A stretch of 64,000 nt of DNA, from positions 248,001 through 312,000 of the forward strand of contig NZ_BNBL01000005.1 of assembly GCF_014655595.1 (NCBI RefSeq). The letters are read 5' to 3'. Numbering within the stretch: the stretch's first letter is position 1; every line of letters starts with the position of its first letter. Of the stretch, positions 1 to 7,936 are shown piece after piece. The stretch is from Streptomyces griseocarneus. Lineage in GTDB: Bacteria > Actinomycetota > Actinomycetes > Streptomycetales > Streptomycetaceae. Under the pieces are notes generated by a model. The model saw only the letters and a program-made list of their open reading frames with translations, was not told the DNA's origin and made no database searches. The position numbers and the translations under genes were made by a program.

Positions 1-70
1 CCCCGCCGGGCGCTCCGCCGGCCGCGGTCGGCGCCTTGTCGAGCTCGTACACCGTGATGATCTTCATCAT
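1..70 (-). CDS. N-terminus of an unidentified protein, cut by window edge
   Basis: An open frame reads leftward out of the window from two adjacent ATG codons. Its visible start, MMKIITVYELDKAP, continues into an Ala/Gly/Pro-rich stretch. Only about 23 codons are present, so no family can be named. There is no strong ribosome-binding site in front of it. It would be divergent from the dienelactone hydrolase gene, leaving about 190 bases for both promoters. Confidence 0.35.
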   Translation of the reverse strand, partial: MMKIITVYELDKAPTAAGGAPGG

Positions 71-261
71 GCGTCCGACGGTAGACCGCCCTGCGGGAAA
101 CGCCCCGGACGCGCGCCGTGGGAGCGGACGTCGATGTGCCGTGTGGGCGTCCTGCTGCCTTGGGCAGAGTGCAACTGCGGCCCGGGAAGGGGGCCGGGCT
201 CCACCGGCTCGGGCTAGCGTGGCGAACTCCAGCAGTGTCGATCAGGAAAGAGCGGTGCACG

Positions 262-1017
262 ATGCCCAGCCGGATACTCGATGTCCCCACGCCCGACGGT
301 ACGGCCGACGCCTATCTCGCCTTCCCCGATGACGGCGGCAGCCACCCCGGCGTACTCCTCTACATGGACGCCATCGGACTGCGGCCCGTGATCCGCGAGA
401 TGGCCGAGCAGCTCGCGGCGCACGGCTACTGCGTCCTGGTGCCCAACGTCTTCTACCGCACCGGTCGCGCGCCCGTGCTCGAGCTCCCCGACCTGACGGA
501 CGCGAAGAACCGCGCGGCCTTCATCGCCCGCGTCATGCCTCTCCTGGCCGAGCACACCCCGCAGCGCGCCCTCTCCGACGCCCAGGCCTACCTGGACTTC
601 CTGACCGCACGGCCCGAGGTCCGCCCCGGCCCCGTCGGGGTCGTCGGGTACTGCATGGGAGGGGCGCTGGCCCTGCGGACCGCGGCGGCCCACCCCGGGC
701 AGGTGGCTGCCGCGGCCGGCTTCCACCCCTCCTGGCTGGCCACGGACGCGCCCGACAGCCCGCACCTGCTCGCTCCCAAGGTGAGCGCGGAGGTTCACTT
801 CGGGATCGCCGAACACGACGACTCGATGCCGCCAGAGGTCGTCGCGCGGCTGAGCGCGGCCCTGGACGAGGCCGGCGTCCGCAATACCTGCGAGGTTTAC
901 CCGGACACGCTGCACGGCTTCACCATGGCGGACACGGCGGTCTTCAACCGGGCCGGACTCGACCGCCATTGGGACCGCCTGCTGGACCTCTTCGCACGGA
1001 ACCTCAGCGGTAGCTGA
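262..1017 (+). CDS. Dienelactone hydrolase family protein
   Basis: A 251-residue alpha/beta-hydrolase of normal length for the family, cytoplasmic since no signal peptide is seen. The family hydrolyses dienelactones in chloroaromatic breakdown, but many members act on other esters or lactones. The nucleophile elbow GYCMGG carries Cys131 in place of serine, the hallmark of the family. EHDDS (Asp186/187) and LHGF (His218) complete the expected Cys-Asp-His triad. The start at ATG 262 is chosen because AGGAAAG lies about 13 bases upstream and the product starts right at the family N-terminus; longer in-frame starts lack this. A strong hairpin follows the stop, so it is probably a single-gene transcript. 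The substrate is unknown. Confidence 0.85.
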   Translation: MPSRILDVPTPDGTADAYLAFPDDGGSHPGVLLYMDAIGLRPVIREMAEQLAAHGYCVLVPNVFYRTGRAPVLELPDLTDAKNRAAFIARVMPLLAEHTPQRALSDAQAYLDFLTARPEVRPGPVGVVGYCMGGALALRTAAAHPGQVAAAAGFHPSWLATDAPDSPHLLAPKVSAEVHFGIAEHDDSMPPEVVARLSAALDEAGVRNTCEVYPDTLHGFTMADTAVFNRAGLDRHWDRLLDLFARNLSGS

Positions 1018-1027
1018 TAGAGGTTGT

Positions 1028-1060
1028 GTCCCACACCCAACCCCCGTACGGGTGTGGGAC
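1028..1060 (+). terminator. Stem-loop terminator after the dienelactone hydrolase gene
   Basis: GTCCCACACCC and GGGTGTGGGAC form a perfect 11-bp stem around an 11-base loop, starting about 10 bases after the stop codon. There is no T-run, as is common for actinobacterial terminators. Confidence 0.75.
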
Positions 1061-1225
1061 GTTCCGGCAGAGATCTCGGTGCGCAGCCGGGTGAGGAGGC
1101 ACCGGAGTGCCGTCGTGCGTTCGTAGGGGCGGGGGACGGGCGGGGGCATTGCGAGGAGCCACGTTCGCGCACCCCCTGAGCGAGAGATCATCGGGCACGC
1201 CACTACTGTGCGGTGTTCCCGCATG

Positions 1226-1283
1226 TGCGGTCCAGTGAATGTTTTCGTCGTATATTCGTCACGAAATCCGAACGGTTGGTGAG
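1226..1283 (+). promoter_or_regulatory. 58-bp operator-like repeat, copy 1, in front of the LysR gene
   Basis: This segment is repeated in inverted orientation at 2247-2304, with no gaps and 44 of 58 bases the same by eye. Its outer parts (TGCGGTCCAG, GAATGTTT and ATCCGAACG) are almost unchanged. The inner part holds TTCGT-C-ACGAA, a short palindrome. It ends 10 bases before the regulator's start codon. Length and position fit a LysR-type regulator footprint and autoregulation. Confidence 0.55.
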
Positions 1284-1293
1284 TGGGGATGGC

Positions 1294-2271
1294 ATGACGT
1301 TCGATCTGCACAAGCTGCGGTTGCTGCGGGAACTCAAGCACCGCGGCACGCTCTCGGCCGTTGCAGCCGCGCTGTCGTACAGCCCCTCATCCGTCTCCCA
1401 GCAACTCTCGCAGCTGGAGGCGCAGGTCGGCCTCCCGCTCCTGGAACCGGTGGGGCGCCGAGTGCGGTTGACGCCGCAGGCCGAGATCCTGGTCGCGCAC
1501 ACCGAAGCCGTTCTCGAGCAACTGGAGCGGGCCGAGGCGGACATCGCTGCCTCGCTGACCGGACTGACCGGCACCCTGCGCATCGCCTGCTACCAGACGG
1601 CCGCGTTCGCCCTGGCGCCGAACGCGCTGACCTTGCTGCGCGACTCCCACCCCGGACTACGGGTCCACCTCACCCAGGCCGAGCCCGAACAGGCCCTCCC
1701 CGCCCTGCTCGCACACGACTTCGACCTGGTCGTGACCGAGGAATACCCCGGAAATCCCAGCCCCCGCCCGGCGGGCCTGGAATTCGAGGACCTCCGCGAG
1801 GATCCGCTGCGCCTGGCCACCCCGCCCGGCGAGGGGAGCGAGGTCGGCCTGGCCGACCTGCGTGACCGGCCCTGGGTCCTGGAGCCGGAGGGAAGCGCCG
1901 CCCGGCGCTGGGCCCTGGGGGTATGCCGCTCGGCCGGCTTCGAGCCCGACGTACGGTTCGAGTCCGCCGACCTCCTCTTCCACGCGCGCCTCGTCGAGGA
2001 AGGCCACGCCATGGCCTTTCTCCCCGACCTGGTCTGGAGCGGCCGCACCCCGGCCGTCACGCTCCACCCGCTCCCTCAGGGCCTCGACACGCGCACGATC
2101 ATCACGGCGGTGCGGGTGGGGAGCAGCCGCCACCCCGCCATCGAGGCCTGCCGCAAGGCCCTGCGCCAAGCAGTCGCGGACCTCGACACCTCGGACGTCG
2201 ACACCTCGGAGCGCGCACCCGACCCGGCCCGCCGGCCGAAGAAGCGCTCGCCAATCGTTCGGATTCCGTGA
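1294..2271 (+). CDS. LysR-type transcriptional regulator, probable regulator of the adjacent lyase
   Basis: A 325-residue protein with the classic LysR layout. A winged helix-turn-helix occupies about residues 1-60 (HKLRLLRELKHRGTL, then SSVSQQLSQLE as recognition region), followed by a linker helix and a substrate-binding co-inducer domain to the end. ATG 1294 is chosen because GTGGGGA lies just upstream and the protein then begins where the family does. The reading frame stays open upstream through the conserved 58-bp repeat, so a longer form is possible but less likely. The last codons (ending IVRIP) lie inside the second copy of that repeat, which precedes the diaminopropionate ammonia-lyase gene. 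The arrangement suggests it controls itself and that gene; the effector is unknown. Confidence 0.85.
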   Translation: MTFDLHKLRLLRELKHRGTLSAVAAALSYSPSSVSQQLSQLEAQVGLPLLEPVGRRVRLTPQAEILVAHTEAVLEQLERAEADIAASLTGLTGTLRIACYQTAAFALAPNALTLLRDSHPGLRVHLTQAEPEQALPALLAHDFDLVVTEEYPGNPSPRPAGLEFEDLREDPLRLATPPGEGSEVGLADLRDRPWVLEPEGSAARRWALGVCRSAGFEPDVRFESADLLFHARLVEEGHAMAFLPDLVWSGRTPAVTLHPLPQGLDTRTIITAVRVGSSRHPAIEACRKALRQAVADLDTSDVDTSERAPDPARRPKKRSPIVRIP

Positions 2272-2304
2272 ACGGAACTGGCCGGAAACATTCGCTGGAC
2301 CGCA
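2247..2304 (-). promoter_or_regulatory. 58-bp operator-like repeat, copy 2, inverted, in front of the lyase gene
   Basis: Reverse-oriented copy of 1226-1283. It overlaps the last eight codons of the LysR gene and ends 27 bases before the lyase start codon. The inner palindrome TTCCGT-TC-ACGGAA replaces TTCGT-C-ACGAA of copy 1, so both arms changed together while symmetry was kept. That is what selection on a protein-binding site would give. Confidence 0.55.
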
Positions 2305-2331
2305 TGGGCGAGGGCGCCGCAGGGTGGTGGG

Positions 2332-3423
2332 GTGTTCGAAGAACCTTCTGCGCGGTGGTACGCGAGGCCGGCTCCCCGTACCCCCATCGCCCACCCCTCC
2401 GCCCCCGCCGCCGTGCGGGAATTCCACGCCTCCCTGTCCGGATACAGCCCGACGCGATTGGTAGAACTGCCCGACATTGCAAGGGAGTTGAATGTCGGGC
2501 GCGTCTTCGTGAAGGACGAGTCCGCCCGCCTCGGACTGCCCGCCTTCAAGGCTCTGGGCGCCTCCTGGGCCATCCACCGCGCGCTCTCCGAGCGCGACAC
2601 CTCCACCCCGGTGACGCTCGTCACCGCCACCGACGGAAACCACGGCCGTGCCGTGGCCCGAATGGCCCGCCTCCTCGGGCAGCACGCGCACGTCTTCGTC
2701 TCGGCCGGCGTCCATCCCGCCGCCGCGGACGCGATCGCCGGCGAGGGGGCCCGGGTGACACGCGTCGACGGCCCGTACGACGACGCCGTACGCCGGGCCG
2801 CCACCGTCGCGGACGAGACCGCGGACGCCTTGCTCGTACAGGACACCGCCTGGCCCGGCTACGAACGCGTCCCCGGCTGGATCGTCGAGGGTTACTCGAC
2901 CCTCTTCCATGAGATCGACGACCAACTGGCCGCTGCCGGGGCGCCGCACCCGGACCTCGTCGCCGTACCGGTCGGCGTCGGCTCGCTGGCCCAGGCGGCG
3001 GTCACGCACTACGGAGGCTCCGCTGGCCGGGACTCCGCACTGCTCGCGGTGGAGCCCGTGGCCGCCGCCTGCGTACTGAGCTCGCTGGTGCGCGGCGAGC
3101 GCCTCAGCACGGCCACGGGCCGGACCACCATGGCGGGGCTCAACTGCGGTACGCCGTCCGCACTCGCGTGGCCGTTGCTGCGCGACGGGCTCACGGCAGG
3201 CGTGGCCGTCACGGACGAGCAGACCGCCCGAGCCGGCCGCGACCTGGCCGCGCTCGGCGTCTCGTCCGGCCCGTGCGGCGCGGCCTCACTCGCCGGGGTC
3301 CGGGCTGCCGTACGGACCGAAGACCGCCGGGCCGCCCTGGGGCTCCACCCGGACGCGACGGTCGTGCTGCTCAGCACCGAAGGCACAGCGGCCAACCCGC
3401 ACCACGAGGCATACGAGCAGTAG
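2332..3423 (+). CDS. PLP-dependent diaminopropionate ammonia-lyase-like enzyme
   Basis: A 363-residue fold-type II pyridoxal-phosphate enzyme. The family removes ammonia from 2,3-diaminopropionate, giving pyruvate, and related members act on serine or threonine. Lys73 in PAFKALG should bind PLP. DGNHG near residue 101 is the phosphate-side motif, and AGLNCGTPSALAW near residue 265 is typical of DpaL-type proteins rather than threonine dehydratases. It is slightly shorter than the roughly 370-400 residues usual for the family. The GTG start at 2332 follows a G-rich AGGGTGG. The gene lies 60 bases downstream of the LysR gene with the shared operator repeat between them. Diaminopropionate is a building block of some actinobacterial peptides, so a catabolic or self-protection role is possible. 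Confidence 0.75.
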   Translation: MFEEPSARWYARPAPRTPIAHPSAPAAVREFHASLSGYSPTRLVELPDIARELNVGRVFVKDESARLGLPAFKALGASWAIHRALSERDTSTPVTLVTATDGNHGRAVARMARLLGQHAHVFVSAGVHPAAADAIAGEGARVTRVDGPYDDAVRRAATVADETADALLVQDTAWPGYERVPGWIVEGYSTLFHEIDDQLAAAGAPHPDLVAVPVGVGSLAQAAVTHYGGSAGRDSALLAVEPVAAACVLSSLVRGERLSTATGRTTMAGLNCGTPSALAWPLLRDGLTAGVAVTDEQTARAGRDLAALGVSSGPCGAASLAGVRAAVRTEDRRAALGLHPDATVVLLSTEGTAANPHHEAYEQ

Positions 3424-3510
3424 CCGTCAGGGGCGATGCCACTCTGTGCAGCAGGATGGCCGACTGGAATCCTTCGCTGCCGCAGGCGTCATCCCGCGGC
3501 GGCGAGTCGC

Positions 3511-4446
3511 TCATGCCGTCAGTTGCTTACGCCACCACTCCACCGTTGCCGTGACCTGCTCGTCGACGGGGGTGGCTCGTACCGCGAACTCAGCCTCGTA
3601 AGCGCTTGAATCAACGACAAACGGGCGGTCGAACTGGTAACGGATCTCCTTCAGCTCGCGGATCAGCGGGGAGAAGACCGACGCGACCCCCAGCACGGCC
3701 GGCGAAAGCCTGCGCACCGCGACCGGCCCCGTTCCCGACCGGGCGGCAAGGCGGTCGACCATCTCCCGCGTGGACAGCGCGGGCTCCGTCGGGACGTGCC
3801 AGGCCCGCCCCCAGGCCCGCTCCTCGCCCGCGACCTCGACCAGGGCCCTGGCCACATCAGGGAGGTAGCTCCAGCTGTGCGGAGCGTCCGGATCCCCGAG
3901 CGTGGAGACCGGCTTGCCGCGCAGCAGCCGCGGCATGACCCGCGCGGCCAGGTGCCCGCCATCGGTCACGCCGGGCCCGAAGAAGTCCGAGGCACGCACC
4001 TCGACCGCCTTGATGCGCCCCTGCTCGTGCAGGTTCTGCGCCTGCTCCCAAACGGCGGCGCGTACCCGCCCCTTGGTGCCGGTCGCCGCGAGCGGCAGTT
4101 TCTCGGTCATGGGACCGTCCACCGGGCCGTAGCCGTAGAGGTTGCCCAGCATGACCAGGACGGCCCCGGTCGCCTCGGCCGCCGCGCACACCGACGAGGC
4201 CAGCGGCGGCCATTCACCGGCCCAGCGATGGTAGGGCGGCGCGGCACAGCTGTAGATCGCGGCCGCGCCCTGCGACGCCTCGATCAGCCGCTTGCTGTCC
4301 GTCGCGTCCAGCGCGACGTGCTCGATCCCGGGCTCCGGGCTTCGGCCCGACTTGGTGACGACCCGAACCGAGTGACCCTGCTCGGCCAGCAGCCGAGCAG
4401 TGGCCGCCCCGGCGGGCCCGAATCCCACAACGACATAAAGACTCAC
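3511..4446 (-). CDS. NAD(P)-dependent epimerase/dehydratase family protein
   Basis: A 311-residue extended short-chain dehydrogenase. The N-terminus MSLYVVVGFGPAGAATA is a Rossmann beta strand with a GxGxxG-like loop. The middle part (LGNLYGYGP, then VEVRASDFFGPG) matches atypical extended SDRs that read sugars or small secondary metabolites. The usual catalytic YxxxK is not obvious: LYGYGP sits where the tyrosine is expected, but no lysine follows at the right spacing. It starts at GTG 4446. It is convergent with the lyase gene, so no functional link is implied. Substrate unknown. Confidence 0.75.
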   Translation of the reverse strand: MSLYVVVGFGPAGAATARLLAEQGHSVRVVTKSGRSPEPGIEHVALDATDSKRLIEASQGAAAIYSCAAPPYHRWAGEWPPLASSVCAAAEATGAVLVMLGNLYGYGPVDGPMTEKLPLAATGTKGRVRAAVWEQAQNLHEQGRIKAVEVRASDFFGPGVTDGGHLAARVMPRLLRGKPVSTLGDPDAPHSWSYLPDVARALVEVAGEERAWGRAWHVPTEPALSTREMVDRLAARSGTGPVAVRRLSPAVLGVASVFSPLIRELKEIRYQFDRPFVVDSSAYEAEFAVRATPVDEQVTATVEWWRKQLTA

Positions 4447-4529
4447 TCACGCACACTAGCGCGAGTGTGCGATGCCTCTGCTTCCGCTCTCGCTCCTGCT
4501 CGTGCGTACGGCGCCGCAGCGCGAACTGC

Positions 4530-5306
4530 TCAGGGCTGGACCGTGACCGGCTTCTCGGCGCGCAGGTCGCTGACGAAGCCGTCCTTGACCACCCGCATCC
4601 AGTAGGCGTGCGTGCGGTCCGCCGGGGGGATGCCGGCGTCACGCTCCAGCTTGCGGTCCATCGACGTGGCACCGCCCGGGACGTCCCGCTGGAACGTGTA
4701 GGGATGCCAGATGCCGACCTCACTGCTGTAGAAGGGCTTGCGCTCCATCAGCATGACCTGGTCCGGGTTGCCCTGCGCGGGCTTCCACGTGACGCGGACA
4801 GTGGCCGCGTCGAGGCGGTCGACGGACGTCAACGCCGGTGCCTTCGGGATCACCGAGGAGGCGGCGGGCTTGAGGTCGGCGCCGTGGATCGTGCGCGGCA
4901 CGGACGGTTCGTAGTGTTCCGGGTGGTCCAGCTTCCCCGTGACCCGGAGCGCGGTGGGGGCCTGACCCTGCCCACCCGCACACGCGTCGACCTGGACTAC
5001 TTTCTGCCAGCCGCCGGAGAACCTCACGAAGTCCTCCTTCTGGACCGGCAGCTCGCGGGCGGCGCCGCCGATGATTCCGCTCACGGAGTACACGTAGCGG
5101 GAGTCGTCGGAGCGGACCACCTGGTAGCTGCACCGGTCCACGGCCGCGGCGCGCGCGTCGATCGTCGGCTGCTGGCGCGACGGCGCGTCGGCGGCGGATC
5201 CGGCGGCGGGGGCCGACTGAGCCGCTGTGGCGACGCCTGCGCCCGAGGCGAGGGCCCCGAGACTCAGGGCGCACGTGGCGATCGCGGTGGCGATACGAGC
5301 GGGCAT
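4530..5306 (-). CDS. Exported protein of unknown function
   Basis: A 258-residue secreted protein. Residues 1-28 form a Sec signal peptide (MPARIATAIATCAL, a hydrophobic core, and cleavage near ATA-AQS). The mature part has two regions: a Cys-containing N-terminal half with CSYQVV and VDACAGG, probably one disulfide, and a C-terminal half (VTWKPAQGNPDQVMLMER to VTVQP) that looks like a fibronectin-III-type beta sandwich. ATG 5306 is chosen because GGAGG sits about five bases upstream. It is divergent from the kinase gene at 5616. No family is recognised. Confidence 0.75.
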   Translation of the reverse strand: MPARIATAIATCALSLGALASGAGVATAAQSAPAAGSAADAPSRQQPTIDARAAAVDRCSYQVVRSDDSRYVYSVSGIIGGAARELPVQKEDFVRFSGGWQKVVQVDACAGGQGQAPTALRVTGKLDHPEHYEPSVPRTIHGADLKPAASSVIPKAPALTSVDRLDAATVRVTWKPAQGNPDQVMLMERKPFYSSEVGIWHPYTFQRDVPGGATSMDRKLERDAGIPPADRTHAYWMRVVKDGFVSDLRAEKPVTVQP

Positions 5307-5421
5307 GCATCCTCCGGTGACATCCAATGGGATCTCGATCAGGTCTGGACGCTACCGGCAAGTGACGGTCAAAAAGAAGTCAAGTTCCAGCAAAGTAGAA
5401 GACTTTGCGCCAACTTCGGCT

Positions 5422-5615
5422 TCACTCCCTACGGTCGGACGCCCAGAGAGCCAGCCCCGCCCACAGCACGGTCACTGCGGCGATCACGAGCCCGGCCGTC
5501 CCTGTCGCCCGGTACACGTCGGCGGCAGCGTGCACGATTTCGTCTCCCAGCAGCTCACCGACGTTGTCGGCCGAACCAGATACGGGCGGTCCAGGTTCTG
5601 CCAGGCTGACAGGCC
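5422..5615 (-). pseudogene. Possible remnant of a small membrane protein
   Basis: The 309-base gap before the kinase gene holds a minus-strand frame with coding-like composition but no start codon with a ribosome-binding site. It reads NVGELLGDEIVHAAADVY and then one membrane helix, LVIAAVTVLWAGLALW, ending in SDRRE before the stop. It looks like the C-terminal end of a short membrane protein whose beginning is gone or overlaps the kinase start. This is inference from composition only. Confidence 0.25.
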
Positions 5616-6140
5616 GTGACCGCTTACGAATTGTTGCTCATCGGTGGTGGTGCGGGCGTAGGGAAGACGACCGTCGCATGGGAAGTGTCCGCGGCGCTGC
5701 GGGAGAGGGGAACGGCGCACTGTCTGATCGAGGGGGACTACATGGATCAGATCCACCCGGCCCCCGCCGGTGACCCTTGGCGCACGGCGATCACAGAACG
5801 GAACATCGCGGCCGTCTGGTCCAACTACGCCGCACTTGGCCAGCATCGCCTGATCTATACCAACACGGTGAGTGTCCTGGAAGGGCCGATGATCAGCCGG
5901 GCCATGGGCGGCGGCGAGGTCAGAGTCACCTGCGTCCTGCTCACGGCCGAGGAAGTGACCGTGAGAGAGCGGCTCACCCAACGGGAAATCGGATCCGAGC
6001 TTTTCGCTCACATCGAGAGGAGTCTGCGGATGGCACGCCGTCTCGGTGACAAGGCCCCCGCGGGAACGGTCCGTATCCCGACGGACGGCCGGTCGGTGCA
6101 GGACATCGCCACGCAAGTAATCCAGGCAGCCGCTTGGTAG
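5616..6140 (+). CDS. Small P-loop ATPase/kinase of unknown substrate
   Basis: A 174-residue cytoplasmic P-loop protein. Walker A is GGGAGVGKTT (residues 10-19), followed by DYMDQIHP, which could be the Walker B or lid acid pair of small-molecule kinases. A Leu-rich strand (VRVTCVLLTAEEVTVRERL) matches the adenylate-kinase-like or shikimate-kinase-like fold, and the C-terminal helix carries IDATQV-like residues that clamp the nucleotide. It starts at GTG 5616. Proteins like this in streptomycetes are usually annotated only as AAA or ATP-binding proteins. The neighbours give no clue to the substrate. Confidence 0.75.
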   Translation: MTAYELLLIGGGAGVGKTTVAWEVSAALRERGTAHCLIEGDYMDQIHPAPAGDPWRTAITERNIAAVWSNYAALGQHRLIYTNTVSVLEGPMISRAMGGGEVRVTCVLLTAEEVTVRERLTQREIGSELFAHIERSLRMARRLGDKAPAGTVRIPTDGRSVQDIATQVIQAAAW

Positions 6141-6178
6141 AGGCGGGCGACGACCCGCAACCGGCTGCGCAGTGAGCG

Positions 6179-6820
6179 TCAGAAGAAGCGGGGCCGTCGG
6201 CGCAGCCTGCCGTACAGGATGCACGCTTCCATCGCCGCGAGCAGTCCTCCACAGGTCCAGGCATGGCCGGACGAGAGGCCGTTGACGTCAGTGCCCAGCC
6301 GCGGAGGCAGCCAGTCTTCCGGATCCACCACGAGGGTCACGTGTTGCGCCGGCTTCACGGTGTTGTCGCAGCCGCTCGAGTCACCCACCTCGTAGGTCAG
6401 CGTCCGTCCGGAGTCCGACCGGGCCACGGAGCAGGTGCGGCCCTCGCCGTGCTTCCTGTGGTAGGTCTCGACGTCGGCTATCACCGCCTCGTACCGGGTG
6501 CCTCGCTGATCCAGCACGTAGTCGTCGAGGGCGGGCCCCACGAACAGGCCGAGGGCGAAGCCGAGGATCGCCACACATGTGCCGGGGCCGGCCCCGGGCC
6601 CGCACATCGCGCCGGCCACCACCAGCACGAGCAGGAGAAGAAAGGCGCTGACCAAGAGCAGAAGCACTCCCCGGCTCTGGTTGAGCCAACCGCACCCTGC
6701 CACTGCCAACGGCGTGAGCATCACGAGCCCCAACGTGGTGGGCCACCTGCGCGATGATTCGGGACTTTTCAACCCCCGAACCCTCTCCTTCTCCTGGGGC
6801 CCACTCGCGACTGTCTTCAC
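6179..6820 (-). CDS. Membrane protein with three or four helices, unknown function
   Basis: A 213-residue integral membrane protein. Hydrophobic segments lie at about residues 27-45, 50-72 (VLLLLVSAFLLLLVLVVAG) and 83-97, and there is a weaker one near the C-terminus (TCGGLLAAMEACILYG). Between the third and last lies an extracytoplasmic-type loop of about 80 residues with Cys pairs (RTCSVARSDSGRTLTYEVGD, then CDNTVKP) and VTLVVDPEDWLPP. This resembles streptomycete DUF3592-like or hypothetical membrane proteins. It starts at GTG 6820 with AGGAAG about 10 bases upstream. No function can be assigned. Confidence 0.7.
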   Translation of the reverse strand: MKTVASGPQEKERVRGLKSPESSRRWPTTLGLVMLTPLAVAGCGWLNQSRGVLLLLVSAFLLLLVLVVAGAMCGPGAGPGTCVAILGFALGLFVGPALDDYVLDQRGTRYEAVIADVETYHRKHGEGRTCSVARSDSGRTLTYEVGDSSGCDNTVKPAQHVTLVVDPEDWLPPRLGTDVNGLSSGHAWTCGGLLAAMEACILYGRLRRRPRFF

Positions 6821-6959
6821 CGGTCTCGCTTCCTTTCCTCGGTCACCGAACCCGTGCTTCAGGAGACATCGTCAATCCCCTCGGCTTCCGGGGAGAAAAT
6901 TACGGGGGGTGGCGCGGAGGGTTCCTGTGGGGGTCGGACGAGGGGTGTAGCGTCCGGGC

Positions 6960-7337
6960 ATGACCTCAGTGCCGCCCAGGTTTCCGCCGCATTCGATCCG
7001 TGGCGTGCGCATTCGGCATCAAAGGGTGAGCTGCGCACCGCACTTCGCGGAGATTACGGTGGATTTCGAACCTGCGGATTCGGGCTTCGCTTTTGAGGTG
7101 ACCGAGGGCCTTGCAGTGGAATACGAACCCGCCGAGGACCTGCCGCGCTTCTTCGCGGCGGCCGCCGCGGGAATCGAGGAGCAGCTGAGCCTGCCCGAGC
7201 ACGGCGTCGTGATCGCCACTCGGGTGGTGCTGCGGCAGGCCCGTGCCCACACGTTCGGCTCCCATGAACTGGCTTTCAAGATCGCGGGCTATCTTGCTGC
7301 CCGCGAGGCCTTGCGCTGCACCCCGCTCCGGCTCTGA
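6960..7337 (+). CDS. Free-standing protein resembling domain IV of elongation factor G
   Basis: A 125-residue protein with no GTPase region. Its C-terminal two thirds follow the order of EF-G/TetM domain IV: AEITVDFEPAD, a strand pair, EEQLSLPEHGVVIATRVVL in place of the helix with YPVVDVKVTL, and finally SHELAFKIAGYLAAREAL, which matches the EF-G sequence SSEMAFKIAGSMAFKEA almost residue for residue. In the ribosome this domain enters the decoding A site. Without a G domain it cannot be a translocase. Possible roles are ribosome binding or protection, or it may be a decayed fragment, but the frame is intact. It starts at ATG 6960. It is convergent with the DUF1232 gene. Confidence 0.7.
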   Translation: MTSVPPRFPPHSIRGVRIRHQRVSCAPHFAEITVDFEPADSGFAFEVTEGLAVEYEPAEDLPRFFAAAAAGIEEQLSLPEHGVVIATRVVLRQARAHTFGSHELAFKIAGYLAAREALRCTPLRL

Positions 7338-7416
7338 GCCGCAACAGACACCAGGCCCCGTCGGCTACCGGGCCGGCAGCGGCTCGCCAGCGTCGAGCTG
7401 ACACACCAACGCATCA

Positions 7417-7728
7417 TCACGGCGTTGGCTTCCGCACGTCTCGCGTGTGCCGAACGCCTGCCGCGTCGGCGGCTTCGTGCAGCGACCGCAGTGCCAGCAG
7501 CAGGACCCCGATGTCGTCCAGGTAGATGGGGTCGGGCAGCAGGTCCACGGGGGAGACGAGGTAGAGCAGGGCGCCCCAGAAGAACACCTTGCTGCTGTCC
7601 GGCACCCCGGCGCCGCGCAGCAGCCGCCGGGCCCTGAAGAGCCGGACCGCGACGACCACCGCCACGACGGCCGTCGCGGCGGACAGCACGGCCAGGGCAC
7701 CGACGACGATCCACAGTGTGTCGCTCAT
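7417..7728 (-). CDS. DUF1232 (YkvA-like) membrane protein
   Basis: A 103-residue protein with one N-terminal membrane helix (residues 4-29, LWIVVGALAVLSAATAVVAVV) followed by a basic stop-transfer segment. After it comes the DUF1232 core, LLYLVSPVDLLPDPIYLDDI, which is the diagnostic motif of the family. The length is normal. The function of the family is unknown. It is divergent from the sensor kinase gene by about 200 bases. Confidence 0.85.
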   Translation of the reverse strand: MSDTLWIVVGALAVLSAATAVVAVVVAVRLFRARRLLRGAGVPDSSKVFFWGALLYLVSPVDLLPDPIYLDDIGVLLLALRSLHEAADAAGVRHTRDVRKPTP

Positions 7729-7936
7729 GCCTACCGCCTACCCGGGACGGCGGTCGCAGGCCCGCACATTCACCTCATGAGCGCTGTCGCGGGTGCCCGC
7801 CCGAAGGCCCACGCCCGGGGGCTGCCTCGACCACGCGTCGCGTATGGCGGAGATCGGCGTATGGGATCGCCGCGTCTTCCACAATGTCGTGTACACGCTC
7901 CGCGCTCGTCGCGGTCGACCGGAGTTCAGGAGAAGC

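Noticed and set aside
5422..5637. Minus-strand frame with one membrane helix upstream of the kinase
   Set aside because: As a functional gene it lacks a start codon; listed only as a possible remnant.
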